The notes: generated from the sequence alone by a model not told the origin. Positions 1-8,580 are shown, counted from the stretch's first letter. The stretch is 64,000 bases of DNA from JAFALK01 sp036500605 (GCA_036500605.1 DASYBU010000020.1:69419-133418); one strand, 5' to 3'. Made by a program: numbers and translations.

Positions 1-1188
1 CCGGACGCCGAAGTGGCGGACGTGGAAGACGCACCGGTGGTGCGCTTCCTGCAGAAGATGCTGGTGGATGCGATCAATATGCGCGCGTCGGACTTGCACT
101 TCGAGCCCTACGAATACCACTACCGCGTGCGCTTCCGCGTGGACGGCGAACTGCGCGAGATCACCCAGCCGCCGATCGCGATCAAGGACAAGCTGGCCTC
201 GCGCATCAAGGTCATTTCGCGCCTCGACATTGCCGAGCGCCGCGTGCCGCAAGACGGCCGCATGAAGCTCAAGTTCGGTAACAAGCCGATCGACTTCCGC
301 GTCTCGACCTTGCCCACGCTGTTCGGCGAGAAGATCGTGATCCGGATTCTTGACCCCTCCTCGGCCAAGCTTGGCATCGAGGCGCTGGGTTACGAGAAGA
401 TCGAGAAGGAACGCCTGCTGGCCTGCATCACGCGCCCCTACGGCATGGTGCTCGTCACCGGGCCGACGGGCTCGGGCAAGACGGTGTCGCTCTACACCTG
501 CCTGAACATCCTGAACCAGCCGGGCGTGAACATCTCGACCGTCGAGGATCCGGCTGAAATCAACCTGCCCGGCATCAATCAGGTCAACGTGAACGACAAG
601 GCCGGGATGAACTTCTCGACCGCGCTCAAGTCCTTCCTGCGGCAGGATCCGGACATCATCATGGTCGGTGAGATCCGTGACCTCGAGACGGCCGACATCG
701 CCATCAAGGCTGCGCAGACCGGGCACATGGTGATGTCCACGCTGCACACGAATGATGCCCCCAAGACGCTGACGCGTCTCCTGAACATGGGTGTAGCGCC
801 CTTCAATGTGGCGTCGAGCATCTTGCTGATCACAGCGCAGCGCCTGGTGCGCCGCCTGTGCGAAAACTGCAAGCAGCCGGCTGAATATCCGCATGACGCG
901 CTGCTGCGCGCCGGCTATCTGGAAGAAGAACTGGACGGCAGTTGGAAGCCCTATCGTGCCGTGGGCTGCTCCAATTGCAACAACGGGTATCGCGGGCGGG
1001 TCGGCCTTTACCAAGTGATGCCGATCACGGAGCCAATCCAACGCATCATCCTGTCTGCGGGAACGGCCATCGACATTGCTGTGCAAGCGCGCTCCGAAGG
1101 CGTGCGCGATCTGCGGCAGTCGGGCTTGGTCAAATGCAAGATCGGCGTGACCACGCTGGAAGAAGTGCTCTCAGCCACCAACGAATAA
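1..1188 (+). CDS. pilB: Type IV pilus extension ATPase PilB (5' end outside window)
   Basis: This is the motor ATPase that powers pilin assembly at the inner membrane. The frame is open from base 1, so the gene starts upstream and about 395 C-terminal residues are visible. They contain the Walker A motif GPTGSGKT (nt 460-483), the Walker B region IIMVGEIRD, the His box around TGHMVMSTLHTND, and two CxxC pairs (CENC and CSNC) forming the zinc-binding tetracysteine motif typical of PilB/GspE ATPases. PilB rather than GspE or PilT is indicated by pilC and pilD directly downstream; a separate gspE lies at the right end of the window. The missing part should hold the N-terminal MshEN-type domain. 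Confidence 0.96.
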   Translation, partial: PDAEVADVEDAPVVRFLQKMLVDAINMRASDLHFEPYEYHYRVRFRVDGELREITQPPIAIKDKLASRIKVISRLDIAERRVPQDGRMKLKFGNKPIDFRVSTLPTLFGEKIVIRILDPSSAKLGIEALGYEKIEKERLLACITRPYGMVLVTGPTGSGKTVSLYTCLNILNQPGVNISTVEDPAEINLPGINQVNVNDKAGMNFSTALKSFLRQDPDIIMVGEIRDLETADIAIKAAQTGHMVMSTLHTNDAPKTLTRLLNMGVAPFNVASSILLITAQRLVRRLCENCKQPAEYPHDALLRAGYLEEELDGSWKPYRAVGCSNCNNGYRGRVGLYQVMPITEPIQRIILSAGTAIDIAVQARSEGVRDLRQSGLVKCKIGVTTLEEVLSATNE

Positions 1189-1227
1189 ACACGCCAACCC
1201 ATCGGGTGCGGCACCAGGAGAGGTGAT

Positions 1228-2448
1228 ATGGCGACAGGCGCAATGGCCAAAAACGTCAAAGAGTTTGTCTTCGAGTGGGAGGGCAAGGACCGCAACGGCA
1301 AGATCGTCAAGGGCGAACTGCGTGCCGGCGGCGAAGCCATGGTCGGCGCCTCGCTGCGTCGCCAGGGCATCCTCGTGCAGAAGGTCAAGAAGCGCCGCAC
1401 CAGCGGGGGCAGCTCGATCAAGCAGCGCGACATCGCCGTCTTCACGCGGCAGCTGGCGACGATGATGCGCGCTGGCGTGCCGCTGCTTCAATCCTTTGAC
1501 ATCGTGGCGCGTGGCAGCCCGAACCCTCGGCTGACGGCCCTGCTCAACGACATTCGCGGCGATGTGGAAACCGGTACCAGCCTTTCCGCTTCGTTCCGCA
1601 AGCATCCGACTTACTTCGACGCGCTGTACTGCAACCTGGTCGAGGCCGGTGAGTCGGGCGGTATCCTGGAAGCGCTGCTGGATCGGCTCGCCATCTATCA
1701 GGAAAAGACGATGGCCCTGCGCAGCAAGATCAAGGGCGCGCTGACGTACCCGATCGCCGTGATGGTGGTGGCCTTCATCGTGGTGGCCGTGATCATGATC
1801 TTCGTGGTGCCCGCCTTCAAGGACGTGTTCGCGTCCTTCGGTGCCGACCTGCCCGCGCCCACGCTGATCGTGATCGCGATGAGCGAATTCTTCGTCAGCT
1901 ATTGGTGGCTGATGGGCATCATCATCGGCGGCGGCTTCTACTTCTTCATGCAAGCCTGGAAGCGCAACGAGAAGATGCAGAAGGCGATGGACCGCATCCT
2001 GCTGAAGATCCCTATCTTCGGCGATCTGCTCTACAAATCGGCCATCGCGCGTTGGACGCGTACGCTCTCGACGATGTTTGCCGCCGGCGTTCCGCTGGTG
2101 GAAGCCCTGGATTCGGTGGGCGGCGCTTCAGGCAATGCCGTCTTCAGCGAGGCGACCGAGAAGATTCAACGTGAAGTCTCGACCGGCGCTGCATTGACCA
2201 CCTCGATGCAGAACACCGGCATCTTCCCGACCATGGTGCTGCAGATGGCCTCGATCGGCGAGGAATCAGGCTCGCTCGACCACATGCTGGCCAAGGCCGC
2301 CGACTTCTATGAAGACGAAGTCGATGAGGCGGTCAAGGCGCTGTCCAGCCTGATGGAGCCGTTCATCATCGTGTTCCTCGGCGTTCTCATCGGCGGCATC
2401 GTGGTCGCCATGTACCTGCCGATCTTCAAGCTGGGCCAGATCGTCTGA
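1228..2448 (+). CDS. pilC: Type IV pilus inner-membrane platform protein PilC
   Basis: PilC is the polytopic platform that couples PilB rotation to pilin insertion. The 406-residue product has the two T2SSF domains of the GspF/PilC family (roughly residues 75-200 and 275-400), each ending in hydrophobic membrane segments; the first strong one reads YPIAVMVVAFIVVAVIMIF. The family motif LLDRLAIYQEK follows the first domain. The ATG at 1228 is preceded by a good ribosome site (AGGAGAGG). The gene lies 39 bp after pilB, and its stop overlaps the pilD start, indicating one operon. Confidence 0.96.
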   Translation: MATGAMAKNVKEFVFEWEGKDRNGKIVKGELRAGGEAMVGASLRRQGILVQKVKKRRTSGGSSIKQRDIAVFTRQLATMMRAGVPLLQSFDIVARGSPNPRLTALLNDIRGDVETGTSLSASFRKHPTYFDALYCNLVEAGESGGILEALLDRLAIYQEKTMALRSKIKGALTYPIAVMVVAFIVVAVIMIFVVPAFKDVFASFGADLPAPTLIVIAMSEFFVSYWWLMGIIIGGGFYFFMQAWKRNEKMQKAMDRILLKIPIFGDLLYKSAIARWTRTLSTMFAAGVPLVEALDSVGGASGNAVFSEATEKIQREVSTGAALTTSMQNTGIFPTMVLQMASIGEESGSLDHMLAKAADFYEDEVDEAVKALSSLMEPFIIVFLGVLIGGIVVAMYLPIFKLGQIV

Positions 2449-3377
2449 TGCAATTCGATTTTCAAGTCCTGCTGTCCCCTTGGGCGCTGGGACTGCTGGG
2501 GCTTTGCATCGGCAGCTTCCTCAATGTGGTGATCCACCGCCTGCCGCTCATCCTGGAGCGGGAGTGGCTGGTGGAGGCCTTGGGCAATCTGGGTGACGGT
2601 GCCGAGCTGGCGCGCGTGAGCGGCATGTCGGCGGCCGAAGGCGCGAAGCTGGCGACGACCGCTAACGCGCTGTTCGAGCGGGTCGAGAAGTTGCCGCACC
2701 TGGGTATTGCGACGCCGCGTTCGCGCTGCCCGCATTGCGGCCACCAGATCGCCTGGCACGAAAACCTGCCGCTCGTCGGCTGGTTGCGCCTGGGCGGCAA
2801 ATGCTCGGCTTGCAAGGCCCGCATTTCGCCTCGCTATCCGCTGATCGAGCTGTTCACCGGCCTGGGCTTTGCGGCCCTGGCTTGGCGCTTTGGCCCCGAG
2901 CCGACGACGCTGCTGTGGTGCGGCTTCTTCGCGGCGCTGATTGCCTTGGCCGGCATCGACTGGGACACCACGCTGCTGCCCGACCTGATCAACCAGCCGC
3001 TGCTGTGGGCCGGCCTGATCGCTGCGCTGTGCGGCTACACGATTCCCCTGGCCGATGCCGTGGAGGGCGCGCTGCTGGGCTACCTCTCGCTGTGGTCGGT
3101 GTATTGGCTGTTCAAGCTGGTCACGGGCAAGGAAGGCATGGGGCAAGGCGACTTCAAGCTGCTGGCCGCGCTGGGCGCCTGGTTGGGCTGGCACATGGTG
3201 CTGCCGATCGTGCTCGGTGCTTCGGCCATCGGCGCGATCGTGGGCATCGCGATGAAGATGAACTCGGCCTTGCGCGAGGGCCGCTATGTACCCTTCGGTC
3301 CCTTCCTCGCCGGCGGCGGCCTGTTCGTGCTGTTTGCCGGCCCCGAACGCATCCTGAGCTGGATGGGCTGGGCGTGA
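2448..3377 (+). CDS. pilD: Prepilin peptidase / N-methyltransferase PilD
   Basis: This bifunctional membrane aspartyl protease cleaves type III signal peptides and N-methylates the new N-terminus. At 309 residues, its N-terminus carries GSFLNVVIHRLP, followed by a cytoplasmic loop with two CxxC pairs (CPHC and CSAC). Both catalytic aspartate regions are present: GIDWDTTLLPDLI and GMGQGDFKLLAALG. It overlaps pilC by one base (TGATG). Because the window also encodes type II pseudopilins and no second peptidase is seen, it probably serves both the pilus and the Gsp system. Confidence 0.96.
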   Translation: MQFDFQVLLSPWALGLLGLCIGSFLNVVIHRLPLILEREWLVEALGNLGDGAELARVSGMSAAEGAKLATTANALFERVEKLPHLGIATPRSRCPHCGHQIAWHENLPLVGWLRLGGKCSACKARISPRYPLIELFTGLGFAALAWRFGPEPTTLLWCGFFAALIALAGIDWDTTLLPDLINQPLLWAGLIAALCGYTIPLADAVEGALLGYLSLWSVYWLFKLVTGKEGMGQGDFKLLAALGAWLGWHMVLPIVLGASAIGAIVGIAMKMNSALREGRYVPFGPFLAGGGLFVLFAGPERILSWMGWA

Positions 3378-3378
3378 G

Positions 3379-3984
3379 ATGCCGGCCCGGCGCATCGGCC
3401 TGACGGGCGGCATCGGCAGCGGCAAGAGCACGGTCGCCGATTTCTGGGTGGAGGCCGGCGCCACGCTGGTCGATACCGACGCGATCTCGCGCCAATTGAC
3501 TGCCGTCGGCGGCGCCGCATTGCCGCTCATCGCCGCGGCGTTTGGCGCCCACATGATCGATGCGGACGGCGCTCTCGATCGGGCTCAGATGCGCGAACAG
3601 GTCTTCCGCGACCACGAAGCCAAACAGCGGCTCGAAGCCCTCCTCCATCCGCTGATCACCGCCCGGGCCATGAGCGAGGCCGATGCGGCCACCACCGCCT
3701 TGGTCGTGTTCGATGTGCCCTTGCTGGTGGAGTCCGGCCGCTGGCGCGCGCGCGTGGAGCGTCTGCTGGTGGTGGACTGTGAGGAGCGTACGCAGATCGA
3801 GCGCGTTATGCAGCGTTCCGGAGGCTCCTGGACCCGTGAAGCCGTGCAAGCGGTGATCGACCAGCAGGCCTCACGCACCATGCGCCGCGCGAGCGCCGAT
3901 GCCGTGATCTACAACGATGGCTCGACCACGCTCGCGCAGTTGCGCGAGCAGGTTCAAAGACTCGCTGCCGACTGGTCCGCCTGA
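3379..3984 (+). CDS. coaE: Dephospho-CoA kinase CoaE
   Basis: CoaE catalyses the last step of coenzyme A synthesis, phosphorylating the 3'-OH of dephospho-CoA with ATP. The 201-residue protein begins with RIGLTGGIGSGKST, the P-loop of the family, followed by DTDAISRQLT in the substrate-binding region and LVVFDVPLLVESG in the core. Length matches the usual ~200 residues. It starts one base after the pilD stop. The pilD-coaE-zapD-yacG order is a common proteobacterial neighbourhood and supports the call. Confidence 0.95.
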   Translation: MPARRIGLTGGIGSGKSTVADFWVEAGATLVDTDAISRQLTAVGGAALPLIAAAFGAHMIDADGALDRAQMREQVFRDHEAKQRLEALLHPLITARAMSEADAATTALVVFDVPLLVESGRWRARVERLLVVDCEERTQIERVMQRSGGSWTREAVQAVIDQQASRTMRRASADAVIYNDGSTTLAQLREQVQRLAADWSA

Positions 3985-4040
3985 GCCTTCAGGCTGTGGA
4001 ACAATCGGCCCATCACTCTTGAGAGATGGGGACGCCTGCT

Positions 4041-4796
4041 TTGGTCCTGTACGAGTACCCGTTCAACGAAAGCATCCGCACGATGCTGCGCCTGGAACAT
4101 CTGTTTGACCGCCTCGGTCAACTGATGGCGCGCGAGACCCCGCTCGACCACCATTTCGCGATCGCCACGATCTTCGAGATCATGGATGTCGCCTCGCGGG
4201 CCGATCTGAAGGCCGATCTGCTCAAGGATCTGGAGCGCCACAAGGCCCAGCTCAACAGCTATCGCGGCAACCCTGCGATCGCCGAGAGCGTGCTCGATGA
4301 AGTGGTCGGCCGCATCGAGCATGCCTTCAACGGCCTCAACGCCGTGCAGGGCAAGGCCGGCGCGGCGCTGACCAGCAACGAATGGCTGATGAGCATCCGC
4401 AGCCGCATCAGCATCCCCGGCGGCACCTGCGAGTTCGACCTGCCGGCCTACTACACCTGGCAGCAATACCTGCCGGCGCGCCGTCGCAATGATCTGATGC
4501 AATGGACGCAGACGCTGATGCCGCTGGCCGAAGCACTCAAGGTGCTGCTGAGCCTGCTGCGCGACTCCGGCGCACCGCACAAGGTGGCTGTCAGCAATGG
4601 CCAGTTCCAGCAGAGCCTGGCCGCGGGCCGCGTCTACCAGTTGCTGCGCATGAAGATCGACCCGAGCCTGGGCCTGATCCCTGAAATCTCCGGCCATCGC
4701 CTGATGATCTCGATCCGCCTGATGCGTCAGGACGAAGAGGGCCGATTGAAACTGGCGCAGCAAGAGGCCGGTTTCGAACTGACTCTTTGCGCATGA
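4041..4796 (+). CDS. zapD: Cell division protein ZapD (FtsZ bundling)
   Basis: ZapD binds FtsZ C-termini and bundles protofilaments at the division ring. The helical protein opens with LYEYPFNESIRTMLRLEHLF, the conserved start of the family, and continues with FEIMDVASRADLKADLLKDLE. I chose TTG at 4041 because family members typically begin just before LYEYPF, and GGGGA lies 8 bases upstream. An in-frame ATG at 4026 would add five residues but has no well-spaced ribosome site. Product is 251 residues (256 from ATG). Its stop overlaps yacG by an ATGA junction. Confidence 0.93.
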   Translation: MVLYEYPFNESIRTMLRLEHLFDRLGQLMARETPLDHHFAIATIFEIMDVASRADLKADLLKDLERHKAQLNSYRGNPAIAESVLDEVVGRIEHAFNGLNAVQGKAGAALTSNEWLMSIRSRISIPGGTCEFDLPAYYTWQQYLPARRRNDLMQWTQTLMPLAEALKVLLSLLRDSGAPHKVAVSNGQFQQSLAAGRVYQLLRMKIDPSLGLIPEISGHRLMISIRLMRQDEEGRLKLAQQEAGFELTLCA

Positions 4797-4996
4797 TGGA
4801 CAAGCCGTCGAACAAGCCACCCAGAATCGTCCCCTGCCCCACCTGCAAGGGCGACAGCATCTTCGCGCCGAGCAACAAGTGGCGTCCGTTCTGCAGCGAG
4901 CGCTGCCGGCAGATCGACCTTGGTGCCTGGGCCAGCGAAGGCTTCCGCGTGGAGGCCGCGCCGCCCACCGACCCCGATGAACAACTGGAGCATTGA
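4793..4996 (+). CDS. yacG: DNA gyrase inhibitor YacG (zinc protein)
   Basis: This 67-residue protein belongs to the YacG family, small zinc proteins that bind GyrB and inhibit gyrase. Four cysteines form the zinc site, CPTC near residue 17 and CSERC about 20 residues later, followed by RQIDLGAWASEGFRV, the conserved family helix. The start ATG overlaps the zapD stop (ATGA), so translation is probably coupled; a second ATG follows immediately. The acidic C-terminus (DPDEQLEH) is normal for the family. Confidence 0.92.
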   Translation: MMDKPSNKPPRIVPCPTCKGDSIFAPSNKWRPFCSERCRQIDLGAWASEGFRVEAAPPTDPDEQLEH

Positions 4997-5019
4997 ACGC
5001 AAGGCGCGTCTTTGCATTC

Positions 5020-5093
5020 ATCCTGTACATCCTGTTCATCCATGTAAAAAACAGAATTCATGTTTGAACATGGATGAACAGGATGAACAGGAT
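5020..5093. repeat. Long inverted repeat with CATCCTGTT-type 9-mer units
   Basis: Two 26-base arms at 5020-5045 and 5068-5093 are reverse complements with one mismatch, separated by a 22-base AT-rich spacer. Each arm contains two head-to-tail copies of the 9-mer GATGAACAG (or its complement). The transcript would form a very stable hairpin between the yacG stop and the convergent HAD gene, so it could terminate both. The arms are much poorer in G+C than the surroundings. I believe similar ATCCTGTTCATCC repeats occur in many unrelated genomes, but cannot check that here. Confidence 0.8.
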
Positions 5094-5107
5094 AAGAAAG
5101 AGCAGCC

Positions 5108-5734
5108 TTAGGGTGATGTGACCGCGAGGCCGAGCGCTTCGAGGTCGGTGCGGACCTGCTCGGCGCTGTTGAACAGGATCGCCTGCCAGCCCAGGACTCT
5201 GGCGGCATCGATGTTGGCGGGGTGATCGTCGATGAACACCAGGCTCTCGGCCGGCACGCCAAAGCGCTCGACGGCCATGCCGAACACCTCGGCGCCCGGC
5301 TTGATCTGCTTGACCCGCCCCGAAAACACGCCAGCCTCAAACCATTCGTGCAGCGGAAAGCTCTGCTCCAGGTGGTCCGCAAACGGCTCGGGCATGTTCG
5401 AGAGGAAGAACAACCGATGGCCGGCGCGCTTGAGATCTTCGATCAGCGCCACGGTACCTGCCTGCAACGCCAGCTCCGCCGGCACGGCATCGGTCACCTG
5501 ACGGATCTCGGCCTCGGGCCAGCCGGTGCGCGCGGCGATGCGCTGGATCACTTCCTCCAGGCCGATCAGCCCCTGGTCAAACGCGCCCCAATCACCACCG
5601 TAGTTCTGGAAGAACTGCTGCACGAGCTCTCGGGCCACCGTCTCGTCGGTCGCCCGGTGCGGCCACACGCGGGCAAGCAGCCGCGGCGGCTGCCAGTTGA
5701 AGAGCACGCCGCCGAAGTCAAAAACAATGTTCAT
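5108..5734 (-). CDS. HAD-superfamily phosphatase, YihX-like
   Basis: This 208-residue hydrolase has all HAD motifs: motif I at the N-terminus (IVFDFGGVLFNW, nucleophile Asp6), motif II LSNMPEP, a conserved Lys in VKQIKPGAEVF, and motif III FIDDHPANIDAA. The second motif-I aspartate is replaced (DFGGV rather than DxDx), as in E. coli YihX, an alpha-D-glucose-1-phosphate phosphatase. The cap is a helical C1 insert. It lies downstream of pgi and tal on the same strand, so a role in sugar-phosphate turnover is a reasonable inference. Substrate is not determinable from sequence. Confidence 0.85.
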   Translation of the reverse strand: MNIVFDFGGVLFNWQPPRLLARVWPHRATDETVARELVQQFFQNYGGDWGAFDQGLIGLEEVIQRIAARTGWPEAEIRQVTDAVPAELALQAGTVALIEDLKRAGHRLFFLSNMPEPFADHLEQSFPLHEWFEAGVFSGRVKQIKPGAEVFGMAVERFGVPAESLVFIDDHPANIDAARVLGWQAILFNSAEQVRTDLEALGLAVTSP

Positions 5735-5767
5735 GGCTGCGTTCGCCCGGCCGCCCGTAGGACGCAG

Positions 5768-5810
5768 CGCGCCCCCTCGGGGGGCAGCGAACGAAGTTCG
5801 CGTGGGGGCC
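5768..5810. repeat. GC-rich double-hairpin intergenic element (REP-like)
   Basis: Immediately after the pgi stop lies a compact palindromic unit: GCCCCCTCGGGGGGC (5771-5785, 6-bp stem, TCG loop), then CGAACGAAGTTCG (5788-5800, 5-bp stem, GAA loop), ending in GTGGGGGCC. Both stems are perfect. This resembles the dispersed CCCCCTCGGGGGGCAGCGAA-type elements common between genes in Comamonadaceae-like genomes (from memory). It may act as a terminator or mRNA stabiliser between pgi and the HAD gene. No second copy was noticed in the window. Confidence 0.7.
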
Positions 5811-7439
5811 TCATGACTTCAAGTGCTTGAGCAGTCCTGCGGTCGACGGGTCCAGGCCCATCGTGTCACCGGAGGCGAGGCGCGGCAGCAGGCTGTTGCA
5901 CAGCGCCTTGCCAAGCTCCACACCCCACTGGTCGAAGCTGTTGATGCCCCACAGCGCGCCCATCACGAAGACGCGATGCTCATACATGGCGATCAGCGAG
6001 CCGAGCGAACTCGGCGAGAGCCGGTCCAGCACCAGCGTCGTGCTCGGGCGGTTACCGGGGAAGCTGCGGTGGCGCGCCAACGTCTCGGCGGCGAGCGTGC
6101 TGGAGGCGGTGGGCGCCTTCTCGCCGAGCGCTTCCTCGAAGCTCTTGCCTTGCATCAGCGCCTGCGATTGCGCGAGGCAATTGGCGAGCAGCTTCTGGTG
6201 CTGGTCGAGCAGGCGCTCGGCCAGCTCGCCGCGCACGAACTCGCCATAACGCGGTGTCTGGACGGCAATGAATTCGACGGAGATCACATCGGTGCCCTGG
6301 TGCAGCATCTGGAAGTAGGCGTGCTGGCCGTTGGTGCCGGCCTCGCCCCAGACGACCGGGCTGGTGGCGTAGCTCAGCGCGTGGCCGTCCATGTCCACGC
6401 CCTTGCCGTTGCTCTCCATCTCGAGCTGCTGCAGATACGCCGGCAGCCGACTCAGGCCCTGGTGGTAAGGCGCCACGCTGCGGCTCGTGAAGCCGTGGAA
6501 GTTGCGATACCAGATGTCGATCAGGCCCAGCAACACCGGCAGGTTGCGCTCGAGCGGCGTGTTGGCGAAATGCTGGTCCATCGCGTGCGCGCCGGCCAGC
6601 AACGCGCGGAAGTTGTCAGCACCGATCGCGATCGCGATCGGCAGGCCGATCACCGACCACAGCGAGTAGCGGCCGCCGACCCAATCCCAGAAACCGAAGC
6701 TGGTGCTGATGCCGAACTCCTGCGCCGCCTTGGTGTTGCTGCTGGTCGCGACGAAGTGGCGCGCCACGTCCGTCCCGCCCGCAGCATGGAACCAGGCCCG
6801 CGCCGACAGCGCGTTGGCCATCGTTTCCTGCGTCGTGAAGGTCTTGCTCGCGATGATGAACAGCGTGTTGGCCGGCGAGAGGTCTTTCAACACCGAGGCC
6901 AGGTCATGGCCATCCACGTTCGAGACGAAGTGCAGCTTCAGCCCGGCCTTGGCGTAGGTCTCCAGCGCGCCGACGACCATCGCCGGACCAAGGTCGGAGC
7001 CGCCGATGCCGATGTTCACGACATCGCTGATGCCGCTGTTCTTCTGATCCCGGATGCGTTCCGCGAAGGCCAGCATCGCGTCAAGCGATTCCTGCACCTC
7101 CTGGCTGTGCGGGCTTTTGCCGGCCGGCGCACGCAGCGCCGTGTGCAGCACCGCGCGGCCTTCGGTGATGTTGATCGGGGCACCGTTGAACAGCGCCTCG
7201 CGTTGTGACTCCAGGCCGCATTCGCGCGCCAGCTGGAGCAGCAGCTCCATCGTCGGCTTGTCGATGCGGTTCTTGGACAGATCCGCAAACACTTCGGGCG
7301 CCTGCAAGGACCAGGCCTCGAAGCGGCTCGCGTCCTCGACGAAGAAGGCCGCGCGGATGTCGAAGCCCTTGCCATGCATCAGGTAGTGATGGGCCAAGCG
7401 CTCCCAGCTCGGGGTCTGATCACAACGCGGATACTGCAT
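5811..7439 (-). CDS. pgi: Glucose-6-phosphate isomerase
   Basis: Pgi interconverts glucose-6-phosphate and fructose-6-phosphate in the cytoplasm. The 542-residue protein carries the family core: VVNIGIGGSDLGPAMV at the sugar-phosphate site, FIIASKTFTTQETMANA, GGRYSLWSVIGLP, and the C-terminal SFDQWGVELGKAL signature. Length is typical for bacterial Pgi (540-550). Its ATG overlaps the tal stop by one base, so tal-pgi is one transcription unit read leftward from the region shared with zwf. Confidence 0.96.
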   Translation of the reverse strand: MQYPRCDQTPSWERLAHHYLMHGKGFDIRAAFFVEDASRFEAWSLQAPEVFADLSKNRIDKPTMELLLQLARECGLESQREALFNGAPINITEGRAVLHTALRAPAGKSPHSQEVQESLDAMLAFAERIRDQKNSGISDVVNIGIGGSDLGPAMVVGALETYAKAGLKLHFVSNVDGHDLASVLKDLSPANTLFIIASKTFTTQETMANALSARAWFHAAGGTDVARHFVATSSNTKAAQEFGISTSFGFWDWVGGRYSLWSVIGLPIAIAIGADNFRALLAGAHAMDQHFANTPLERNLPVLLGLIDIWYRNFHGFTSRSVAPYHQGLSRLPAYLQQLEMESNGKGVDMDGHALSYATSPVVWGEAGTNGQHAYFQMLHQGTDVISVEFIAVQTPRYGEFVRGELAERLLDQHQKLLANCLAQSQALMQGKSFEEALGEKAPTASSTLAAETLARHRSFPGNRPSTTLVLDRLSPSSLGSLIAMYEHRVFVMGALWGINSFDQWGVELGKALCNSLLPRLASGDTMGLDPSTAGLLKHLKS

Positions 7440-8386
7440 CAGAGACTCACAATCATCTGATCCAGCTTGCCTGCATCGACGGCAAACTGGCGGATGCCTT
7501 CGGCCAGTTTTTCAGTGGCCATCGCATCCTGGTTGAGGGCAAAGCGGAAGGCCGCTTCATCGAAGGCCACCGCCGGGATATCGGCCGCGCGCGCAGCCTC
7601 GGCGTCGAGTGCGCGCGTGAGCGGCGCCTCGCTGGCTTGCAGCTGGGCCAGCAGGTCGGGGCTGATGGTCAGCAGATCGCAACCGGCGAGCGCCTGGATC
7701 TGGCCGATATTGCGGAAGCTCGCGCCCATGACCTCGGTCTTGATGCCGTGCTTCTTGTAGTAGTTGAAGATCTGCGCGACCGACTTGACGCCGGGATCGT
7801 TGGCTCCGGCACTCGCCGCTTCATCCCACGCGGCGCCGGCCGACTTCTTGTACCAGTCGTAGATGCGGCCCACGAAAGGCGAGATCAGCTGGATGCCGTT
7901 GGCACCGCAGGCCACGGCCTGGCAGAAGGAGAACAGCAGCGTCAGGTTGCAACGGATGCCCTCGCGCTCAAGTTCGGCCGCGGCTTGAATGCCTTCCCAG
8001 GTCGAAGCCACCTTGATCAGCACGCGATCACGGCCGATGCCGGCCTTCTCGTACAGCGCCATGATGCGGTGGGCACGCGCAATGCTGCCGGCTTTGTCAA
8101 ACGACAGGCGCGCGTCGACTTCGGTCGACACGCGGCCCGGCACGACCTTGAGGATCTCGAGACCGAAGCGCACCAGCACTTCGTCGACCACCTCGTCCAG
8201 CGCGCGGCCTTTGTGCGCCGCCACGGTTTCCTTCAGCAGCGGCGCGTAATCCGGCGATTGCACGGCCTTGAGGATCAGCGAAGGGTTGGTCGTGGCGTCG
8301 CGCGGCGCGAACTGGGCCAGTTGCAGGAAGTTGCCGGTGTCAGCGACGACCGTGGTGAGGGACTTGAGTTGCTCGAGCTGGTTCAT
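7439..8386 (-). CDS. tal: Transaldolase
   Basis: Transaldolase moves a dihydroxyacetone unit between sugar phosphates in the non-oxidative pentose phosphate pathway. At 315 residues it matches the TalB subfamily. Visible motifs are DATTNPSLILKA near residue 30 and the Schiff-base lysine region RVLIKVASTWEGIQAA near residue 130, followed by CNLTLLFSFCQAVAC. It is the first gene of the leftward tal-pgi unit and diverges from zwf across a 194-bp spacer, so both directions may share the operator in that spacer. Confidence 0.95.
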   Translation of the reverse strand: MNQLEQLKSLTTVVADTGNFLQLAQFAPRDATTNPSLILKAVQSPDYAPLLKETVAAHKGRALDEVVDEVLVRFGLEILKVVPGRVSTEVDARLSFDKAGSIARAHRIMALYEKAGIGRDRVLIKVASTWEGIQAAAELEREGIRCNLTLLFSFCQAVACGANGIQLISPFVGRIYDWYKKSAGAAWDEAASAGANDPGVKSVAQIFNYYKKHGIKTEVMGASFRNIGQIQALAGCDLLTISPDLLAQLQASEAPLTRALDAEAARAADIPAVAFDEAAFRFALNQDAMATEKLAEGIRQFAVDAGKLDQMIVSL

Positions 8387-8524
8387 TTGGGTGAAATCCG
8401 GGAAATTGGGAGCCGGTAGCCAGTATTAGAACTCGCCGGGACGCCCGGAGAAAGCCGGGCCCCGACGCCGATCGCGAGATGTTTTCGCGGTTGACCTGAA
8501 GAAGAAACTCATGCATCATAATTC

Positions 8525-8541
8525 CAGTAACTTCGTTACAT
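8525..8541. promoter_or_regulatory. Palindrome resembling a HexR operator upstream of zwf
   Basis: GTAAC-TTC-GTTAC (8527-8539) is a perfect inverted repeat with a 3-base centre, 41 bases before the zwf ATG and about 140 bases from tal. Known HexR sites follow TGTAAT-N3-ATTACA; here the core is aGTAACTTCGTTACa. As the gene after zwf encodes an RpiR-family regulator of HexR type, autoregulation of zwf-hexR, and perhaps of tal-pgi, is a natural inference. The rest of the spacer also holds a hairpin (GCCCGG/CCGGGC, 8443-8460) with no assigned role. Confidence 0.6.
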
Positions 8542-8580
8542 CAAGCATTCAGTCCAACAGTTGGCAAGAGCCTTAAACGC

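Noticed and set aside
1171..1953. 260-residue minus-strand frame rich in His and Asp opposite pilC
   Set aside because: It could suggest a metal-binding protein, but it lies fully antisense to pilC and has no ribosome site. The His/Asp bias comes from complementing Val/Met/Ile codons of pilC.
6622..6641. 20-bp perfect palindrome of alternating GATCGC in the pgi gene
   Set aside because: It encodes an Ile-Ala repeat (AIAIA) in the conserved part of Pgi; codon choice for alternating Ile and Ala explains it without a regulatory role.
5222..7208. Long plus-strand frames opposite the HAD gene and pgi
   Set aside because: Antisense shadows of well-identified genes with no domain content.
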